Source of the DNA: Phlebiopsis flavidoalba
Taxonomy: Eukaryota; Basidiomycota; Agaricomycetes; Polyporales; Phanerochaetaceae
Assembly (NCBI GenBank): GCA_035772785.1
Contig: JAOCPU010000021.1
Location: 464,494-528,493 of the forward strand
DNA length: 64,000 nt
Reading direction: 5' to 3'
The notes beneath the pieces are model-generated. The model saw nothing but the letters and a program-made list of their open reading frames with translations. It did not search any database and was not told the DNA's origin. Below are positions 57,149 to 64,000 of this stretch, in pieces (within the stretch, counting starts at the first letter, position 1; each line of letters begins with the position of its first letter). The translations under genes and the position numbers were made by a program.

Positions 57149-57151
57149 ACG

Positions 57152-58814
57152 TCTGGTTCGAGAACGTACAGTATTCGACTAGTCGAGGAGGAGCCAACGG
57201 GTTCTACAACAAGCTAGTGAAATACGCCAACCGTATGGTATGGTATCCTGACGACTATACTATGGCTAGGCGCTTCTACAACGGACTCCCTGCGAACACG
57301 GCGCGGACCCTGACGCAAATGTACGGCCTCAAGCCCGAGACGAGTACGATCGACAACCTGTTGTACCACACCTTGGTCATCGAGGACAGTGAGGAGTACA
57401 TCACGCATCGCGATCACGTCGCCGCGTGTCTCTCCTAAGCCGGACGACTCCTCTCGCAAGCCGCCCTCGAAAGCGCGGAGCCCAGTCGTGGATAGTAACG
57501 ATCGGCGGCCCGATCGACGGAGCCCTCCCGTTGGTGGTGGTCAGACGTAAACCCCCGCGCTCCCAGGGAACGGCCATCGTCCGCGGGTCAATCCCGTGCA
57601 TCTAGGGCCCCCCACGACCGCAATAAATCCCGTGTACAGTGCTACAAATGCGAAAAGTACGAGACCCACTACGCGTCAGAGTGCCCCAAGAAGGACAGTC
57701 CCGGTGCTCCGGATGATGAACGCTGACATCGGCGACTCTGCCGCCGTCACTGAACTGTCGGGGAGCTACCGGAGTCGCAGGACGATCCATGAAGCTGACC
57801 ATCTGGACCGACATGGCCAGTCTATCGGAAGAGCCCGACTACGACATTTACGGTTCTCAATATGAATCCGAGCCCACGGATGACGAGGCTCGTTTGGGGA
57901 GTCTGCACAGTCCCGTCGTCTGACGACGACCGGTGACAGCCGATCGTTTTTCATGGGCAATCCGGATCACCCAGCTGTCAGACAGCGAAGGATGACGAGG
58001 TCCTCACCGCTATGGTACCATTCCAGTCCTCTTGCCCTGAGTAACGATGTGGCGGATCGGTTGAGTCGGTCCCTCCCCAACTGTGTGACGCGGTGGGTGG
58101 TATCCGACGCCGACGAACGACCTCGTATGCGGGCATGCCAGCGCTGCGGTCATGTGTCGCGCCCTCGTTGGACCTTAGGATACTCGGGTAGCGATGAGAG
58201 TCCAGTCATCTCGTCACGAATCGAAGGTGAGGCCACGGCTGCTCTACCCATGAGGGCGCTGGGTGGCTGCGGAACCCGCTCCAATGTTTACCAAGCAACG
58301 GGTGGCACAACGAGCGGCCCGCCAACCGGCGACGTGTACCGACGAGAGGGTGGCACGGCTTCGCAGATTGAAGGTGAGTCTCTTTGTACCGACTCAAGCT
58401 GTCGATCGCTGTACGACCGCACTAATAGCCCTCCAGGATGCCGCCATCGTCCGTTGCGGCGCCTGGGCGCGTTGCATCCGACCACCGTTCTCGACGATAT
58501 GTCCTCCTGGTGACGTCGTTAGAGCTCGTTAATGCTGCAATCTACACGACAGTCTCTGGATCGACTGATGCTGACCAGATTCTGCCTGGTTTCAGTTACA
58601 TCACGCTCGCGCGACCAAGAGTTTGGACGTCCGCTGGTTGGCTCTGATCCCAGGCGGGACGCGGATCCGACGCGAGCGACCCACGTTTAACCCGGAGTTC
58701 TTCTCAGGAGCCATGGGTGCTGGTGAAATAGATCGCACGCCCTGTATACCCTGGACGTCTATGCGCGACGACGGGCACGGCCGCAGCCGCGCCCTCCTTC
58801 CCGCCATCAGACAT
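57152..58814 (+). CDS. gag: gypsy gag, 3' part with zinc knuckle, and gag-pol linker
   Basis: Continuation of gag after the palindromic insertion: WFENVQYSTSRGGANGFYNK, LVKYANRMVWYPDDYTMARR, FYNGLPANTARTLTQMYGLK and NLLYHTLVIEDSEEYITHRD (to about 57420). A basic region follows, then a CCHC-type nucleocapsid knuckle reading CYKCEKYETHYASECPKK at about 57640-57690 (one base or codon away from the standard C-x2-C-x4-H-x4-C spacing). Beyond this, Arg- and Ser-rich linker sequence (for example RAARQPATCTDERVARLRRL, about 58310-58370) and a conserved-looking CTTALIALQDAAI lead toward pol. The second insertion interrupts at 58815. Frames shift repeatedly. Confidence 0.7.
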
Positions 58815-61350
58815 GTAGTCCTTTTACAGTAAACACCCACAGATCTGTAACTGGCTGTATTGGTAAAATAGACAGCCATCCTAGAGCCTTTTAAAAGGGG
58901 GTCCCTTTCCCAGGCTCGGCTGACATCCTTTTAAAATGGGGGGTGTTTTACAAAAAGGCTGACACTTCCAAAAATGGTAATTTTCTTTTTTGAAGCACCT
59001 GCTTTCTGCTTCCTAAAACATATCAGCAAAATGACACAAAGTATGTGGGTGGAGAAATGAATGTGAGCTAGGATGGCCATCAATTTTTTCTTAACACGGA
59101 TCTGCAACCCTTGTTGCGCGCAAAATAAGCGCCCAAAGGCGCGAGAAGGCGGCTGGACCCTGTGGGTGAACCCACAATGCGCCCCCTTGCCCAATTAGGC
59201 TGGGAATTGATGGCAATCCGCTTCCCATCAATTCCGCTTTTGGGCTGCATTTGGGGTTGCTCCCCAGCTTCCCCTTGCTTATTTAGGGCGCTGTATTGTA
59301 GTTTGAGTACCTATGTATGTTTAGAACATGCTCACTACGAACAGAATTACCAGATTTAAGAAGGCCTGCCACGGGGGGTGCTACCTACCAATATATGGCC
59401 TCCGATTTTTATTTGGCTTTTTTCGGCGATTTTCAATAGGGTACCCTGGGTTCCCCTGCATGCTTCCCCTGGGCCTTGCTGCTTCTCGTTTGAGCTCATA
59501 TATGTTCCCTGAGTATGCCCATAACATAGGAACATCATCTGATACATTCCCATTATCCTGGGAATTGTTTCGTCAATTTCCGGGTATTTTTCGAAAATCT
59601 GGGGGTCTGGGCATTGCTTCCCATTGATTGTGGATTGTTCTGGGGCATTTCCCCCATGTAGATACGCTATATTAGAGTATTTCCATCGTGTAGATCAAAG
59701 GATTTTAACATGATATTAAGGTTTGGGAACATATTTTTGCGGAATTGATGGCTACTCCCCCCTATAACCCTCCAGATCAATATTCTGCTATTCTGAGCGG
59801 ATAGTAAGTACCCTACAGGTACCTAGTACATGCTCATAAACTGTGGAAACACAAATGGGATGGCTGTAGCTAGTGCGATTCTCCAAGATCTTGGTCGATT
59901 ATCCTGGCGCTTATTTTCGATTTTAGGTTAAGCTCAAATCATGGGTTTTACCAGTACAAATGAAGCTTAGATGATATCTCCATCGTATTCTACACCCTCT
60001 GAAAACCCTTATATACGAATTGGCGAAAAGAGGGGACATGTACAGGCTAGCCAGAGCATAGAAACAGACAGGAAGTTGTGTAATTATTACAGAGAGATCA
60101 TGTTAACCCCATGCATTCTCTTGTAACACTAGCACATCTTTCCACCCACTTGGGGGATTGATGTAAAACTAAATTGTAGCATGTGTGGGAGGTATGTAGG
60201 ATGTGTTCTACAGCTGGAATAGAATTATCCTGATCCCCTGTGTGTGAATAGGTGTGCACATGTTTTTGGTTTTTTAAACCCTAAATGACGCTTTTTTTTT
60301 TGGGTTTAAGAGCTGCAGCACCTGGGGAAGTTGTTCTAAAGCCTCGGAAATAATTCTACACATGCCCCTACATGCAGAGAGTATATAAACAACATCCAGA
60401 AGCTATCCCACCGCTGTAGAGCCCAGGGGTAAATGCGCATTTTTCGCTTTTATGCTAGGTACCCCCATTTTGGGGTATATATCAGGGTGTAGCATGTGAT
60501 GTATTGATCCCTGGTGTTCCAGTGTTGTATGTACACTATTCCAATGCTATATGAATATCCTAGATAGTTACAACGACCCCCAGACCAGTAATACCCCCAA
60601 AGGGAAGCTGCCCAAATATTATTTTTCCGCTTTTCCCCAGAATAATATATATCCCTATTGTTTCCCATGTGCTTGGATAGCTTCCAAACTTCATTTTCTG
60701 GATTACTCCAATGTATACCTATTCAATGGCAAGCATACCGCCCATTTATAGGCCCCCATTCCCCCAGGGTATACCCCCCAATGTGCCATTTGACCGCTTT
60801 TTTATTAAATTATCATAGTATTTATATTCCTGTGGGCCCTGCACATCATGGAACCTCTCAAAAATCAAGATCTGAGCTCTACAGATGTATATCTATGTAA
60901 CCTAACATACAAGAATGGAGGGGAACGAAAAGGGGAGGGCAGAATAGCAGCAGAAATGGGCAGGAAAAGCGGAATATAATGGCAGGAGCTAGCCCATCAA
61001 TATCTAATCTAATTTGATGGAAGCAGAATCTTATCTGGAAGCAGGCACCATCAGTGCCACAAAGCTTTTGATGGGAACCGGTTCCTGGCGCTTTTGAGCG
61101 CTTTTTTTCCGCAAATTCCATGAGGTTGCTTGTGTTAGAAAACTCTATTTTGCCACATAGCTCCTTCCCATCAAAAACATATGGACAAAGTGCTTAACTG
61201 ACATATGTTTTGTTTTGATGGGGCTACATTACGCAAACATGAAAAAATGGGACCCCCCTTTTTAAAATAACGGGCGCTTATCCTGCGATTGACTGGCTAT
61301 TTTACAATACAAGCAGCAAGAGATAATAGGGCTTTTTGTAAAATGACTAC
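58815..61350 (+). mobile_element. Element R: same core as P and Q but different termini
   Basis: Starts GTAGTCCTTTTACAG at 58815; the reverse complement of its end at 61350 reads GTAGTCATTTTACA. The terminal repeats continue imperfectly for about 110 bases (shared TATTGGTAAAATAG / TATTGTAAAATAG and TTTTAAAA-GGGGG-TCCC blocks). The core from about 59117 (CGCAAAATAAGCGCCC) to about 61229 (TTTTGATGGGGCTAC) matches Q along its full length in the same orientation. The termini outside the core do not match those of P and Q beyond the first few bases (GTAGYC). No coding frame of note and no clear target duplication. It interrupts the gypsy element between gag linker and protease. Confidence 0.75.
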
Positions 61351-64000
61351 ACCCATTTGCCTGTTCCCGCGAGACGTGCTGACGGTTCACTGGTCTCCAT
61401 CAACAGCCTGGACGCGGTGGGCGCTGGTCGACACGGGCAGTACTGTCAACTGCCTGAGCCGCCCCGAGGACTTTAGCGCGCCGTTGAGGCCGCAAGGTTG
61501 TTCCCGATATCCCGTGTTTGAATTGTCCAAACCACCCCCCGGTGGGGGACTGACTGCAGCTGCGGCTGCGTGGGCAGCAGTCGCTCCCTCACTCCATGCA
61601 ACTACGGTGCGCGGGTTGGCTCTCGAGAATGGGGGCACGGGCGCGTGCGGACACGTATTTCGACATTGTCAACATTGATCATTTACGACGTTGTCCTTGG
61701 CATCCCGTTCCTGGCGGGCCGCCAGGCTGGTGGTGGATTTCTCCTCCATGACCATCCGCTCTGGGTCCAGCAGTGGTGGTTGGTCCGCGCTTGGGGGGGA
61801 GGGGTCCGGGGCGGGAAGCTCAAGCCAAGTACCCACCTCGACATCTTCTCGCAACCCGTCGGATCGGCGACGACACGGCCCCAGCCGCGTCGTCCCCCGA
61901 CAATTGACGTGAGGACGCCCCTCCCTGCACCCCGAATAGCACTGGCGCTTACCGCAGGCAGGGGCTCAACGGCGCGAACCACCGCGGCGAGTAGAAGAGA
62001 CAGTAGACGAGGACATAGAGAAAATGCAAAAACTTCAAGCCATGAAGGCCGACAGAGAAGAGATACAGACTGGGTTCATGAGTTCACCGCAGCAGGTACT
62101 GGAGAGCGAGGCCGGCGCCGTACTAAGCGTAGTACGCCGTCCGTGGAGTGACGCCACTACCGGGACTCACCTTGGACTCTACAGGGACATTACCTCGTTG
62201 GTACCTCTCTGGCTCTCCGCATGGGCAGCGTTGGGTTCACGGAATTCGCGGACATCACAAGTGTGGGGGTACCGGAACGGCTCCCACCGTTACGGGACAT
62301 CAAATCACCGCATCTCCCCATTATTGACCACGACATCAATTACCACTATCACTTACCGCGATGCGCGGAGGCGGTGAAGCCCGCTCTCATGGGAGAAAAT
62401 ACAACGATACACCCGAGCGCAATGGTGGAAACCGGTCACAGTACCGCAGGCCGCCCCGATGCTATGTATCCCCAAAAAAGACGGAGGTCTCCGGACTGTT
62501 ATCGACTGTAGGAAACGAAACGATAACACCGTAAAAGACGTCACTCCATTTCCCGACCAAGAACAAATCCGTATGGACGTCGCGCGCAGGGCTGCGCCGG
62601 GGCCCCTTTCCGATCGAAGATAGACTTGTCAGATGCGTATGAGCAGATTCGCATTGAGCCGGACGACGTTTGCAAGACGTCGTTCGCCACGGTGTACGGG
62701 ACCATGCACAGCAACGTACTGCAACAAGGCGATTGTAACGGGCCCGCGACGTTCCAACGGTTGATGACCTATGTGTTCCGCGACCATATCGGAATATTCA
62801 TCCATGTCTACCTGGACGATATATTCGTTTACTCCGACTCTATTGAGGACCACGAGCGACACTTACGCATCGTCTTCGAGACGCTACGTAAGAACCATCT
62901 GTTCCTTAAGGCCAAGAAATGCGACCTGTACTCAGAACGCATGGATTGCCTCGGGCACATAGTGGATGACCAGGGCCTTCACGCCGACTCCGACAAGATG
63001 GCCCGTGTGCGCGCGAGTGGCGGACCCCCGGTCGTATCACGACGTCCAGCGATTCCTCGGACTTGTTCAATACCTATCCCATTTCATGCCCGACGTATCC
63101 GCATTCACCGGCCCACTAGCTGCGATGACCAGGAACGGGCATGACTTCGAATGGCGACCATTACACCAACGATGCTTCGACTCTATCAAACACCTGGCCT
63201 GTAAGGCCCCGATACTTCGACCTATCGACCCGCGAAAAGACGAACCAATATGGGTCGTCTGTGACGCGTCAACATCGGGTGTCGGGGCCCTGTATGGGCA
63301 GGGGCCGGACTGGGCGACATGCAGACCCGCCGGGTTTTATGTCGCGTAAGTTCACAGACGCGCAGCACTCGTACCGCGTCTTTGAACTAGAAACACTGGC
63401 GATACTCGAGGGCACTCACGAAGTGGGAAGATAAGCTTCTGGGACGGAAGATCACCATAGTCACCGACCATAAGGCACTGGAGTTCTTCAAAACCCAGTC
63501 TAGGCTATCCAACCGACAGACCCGCTGGATGGAATTCATGGCTCGATTCAACTATGACATCAAGTATGTGAAAGGGGTCAGCAACAAGGTGGCTGACTGC
63601 TTCTCTCGGTACTTTTTAAGCGACCGAGAGGGCGAGAAGCACGCCTCTGCGGACTACGTGGCGGTGGACGTCAGGCTGGACCCTGACGGCGAGGACCTGC
63701 CACTGAACCGTCTCGAGGAATTGCGGCACATGACAGAAGACACGGCGGAGCGGCCCCTACCTCGCGGCATTATATCGCGCGAGGATCTGGAAGAGCGAAG
63801 GCTCGAAGCCGAGCACCTGCATCTGGCCGCCCCGGACGAGCCCAGCCATGACCCGCAACCTCTTGCGGACGACGTTGGCCGGCTTCCGCCGCTCAACGCT
63901 GAACCGACAACTCAAGGGTTCCTCGAGGAAGTTAAGGCCGGGTACGAACAGGACGCCACATTCTCCAAGGTGCTGAAAGCCCCGGACGCTCATCGGCACT
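61351..64000 (+). CDS. pol: gypsy pol: protease, reverse transcriptase, RNase H (3' end outside window)
   Basis: Retrotransposon polyprotein. The aspartic protease active site ALVDTGSTVNCLS lies at about 61425-61460. Reverse transcriptase begins near 62455 (PKKDGGLRTVIDCRKRND) and continues KIDLSDAYEQIRIEPDDVCK and GPATFQRLMTYVFRD. The catalytic YLDD is in IHVYLDDIFVYSDSIEDHER (about 62798-62860). RNase H shows WVVCDASTSGVGALYGQ (about 63250), FELETLAILE and ITIVTDHKALEFFKTQSRLS (about 63450-63510), followed by NKVADCFSRYFLSDREGEKH. After that, sequence runs toward the integrase N-terminus (EEVKAGYEQDATFSKVL). Frame shifts occur near 61660, 62510, 63010, 63345 and 63420. All catalytic residues seen are intact, so the element is comparatively young. 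Confidence 0.9.

Larger units (their letters stand above)
50518..57151. repeat. Giant imperfect palindrome made of inverted elements P and Q
   Basis: The left boundary CGTGCATGTAGCCGTTATG and the right boundary CATAACGGCTACATGCACG are reverse complements. The arms match inward over about 2.2 kb (50518-52727 with about 54940-57151), then 54344-54607 matches about 54671-54935. The centre is a 63-base loop (54608-54670) with TCTGGTGC/GCACCAGA at its edges. Symmetry is broken only by a 1.6 kb insertion in the left arm. The arms are clearly diverged from each other by point changes and indels, so this is not a simple assembly mirror of one sequence. Confidence 0.85.
48517..64000 (+). mobile_element. 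Ty3/gypsy LTR retrotransposon, split by nested elements, 3' end outside window
   Basis: Order of parts: 5' LTR, leader, gag, pol (protease, reverse transcriptase, RNase H); integrase and the 3' LTR should lie beyond 64000. The protease, RT, RNase H order and the RT sequence mark it as Ty3/gypsy. Two insertions split it: 50518-57151 in gag and 58815-61350 before the protease. Without these, the visible part is about 6.3 kb. It is much richer in GC than the inserted elements. The gag frame is broken in several places in addition to the insertions, so this copy cannot be autonomous as it stands. Confidence 0.9.

Noticed and set aside
58931..61121. Open frames of 60-100 codons inside elements P, Q and R as small proteins
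   Set aside because: The frames are not conserved between the three copies: indels shift or stop them at equivalent positions.
1..64000. CRISPR arrays, rRNA genes, prokaryotic operons
   Set aside because: Nothing with the required repeat-spacer or rRNA character was seen, and gene structure is eukaryotic throughout.

Overview
The window reads as nuclear DNA of a filamentous basidiomycete, probably a wood-inhabiting agaricomycete. Genes are cut by many short (about 50-80 base) GT-AG introns, and families typical of such fungi are present: duplicated flavin monooxygenases, a secreted-type GH31 glucosidase, an HMG-box factor with long low-complexity tails and a Ty3/gypsy element. No species can be named. 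Almost every conserved gene carries small indels, mostly extra bases, even the essential single-copy gene LSm6. I read this as mainly uncorrected long-read error, so frameshifts are reported but rarely used to call a gene dead.

Layout. 1-3.9 kb: two tandem zinc-dependent, formaldehyde-dehydrogenase-like dehydrogenases (+). 4.1-6.0 kb: an unrecognised spliced gene (-). 7.0-10.8 kb: GH31 alpha-glucosidase (-). 14.6-15.9 kb: peroxisomal 2,4-dienoyl-CoA reductase (-). 17.2-18.9 kb: HMG-box transcription factor (-). About 13-26 kb is a very GC-rich block where long open frames arise by chance. 26.7-27.7 kb: GDT1/UPF0016 cation transporter (-). 28.6-29.1 kb: LSm6 (-). 29-37 kb: nothing recognisable. 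37-48.5 kb: three tandem flavin-containing monooxygenase copies (+), the first decayed in its centre; copies 2 and 3 share duplicated promoters.

48.5-64 kb: a Ty3/gypsy retrotransposon (+) starts about 40 bases after the third monooxygenase stop and runs off the window. It has a 5' LTR, gag with a zinc knuckle, protease, reverse transcriptase and RNase H. It is split twice by AT-rich, non-coding, terminal-inverted-repeat elements. The first insertion is two inverted copies (P and Q) forming a palindrome of about 6.6 kb, and P itself carries a 1.6 kb GC-rich element with an 8-base target duplication. The second insertion (R) has the same 2.1 kb core but different termini. All three cores carry a recurrent AAAAGCG-type motif. 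This nested family of non-coding elements with exchangeable ends is the best candidate here for something undescribed.

Functionally the cellular genes look like an ordinary mix: oxidative and detoxifying enzymes, fatty-acid beta-oxidation, carbohydrate hydrolysis, ion homeostasis and RNA processing. I see no single pathway cluster, except that the monooxygenase and dehydrogenase families have each expanded by tandem duplication.
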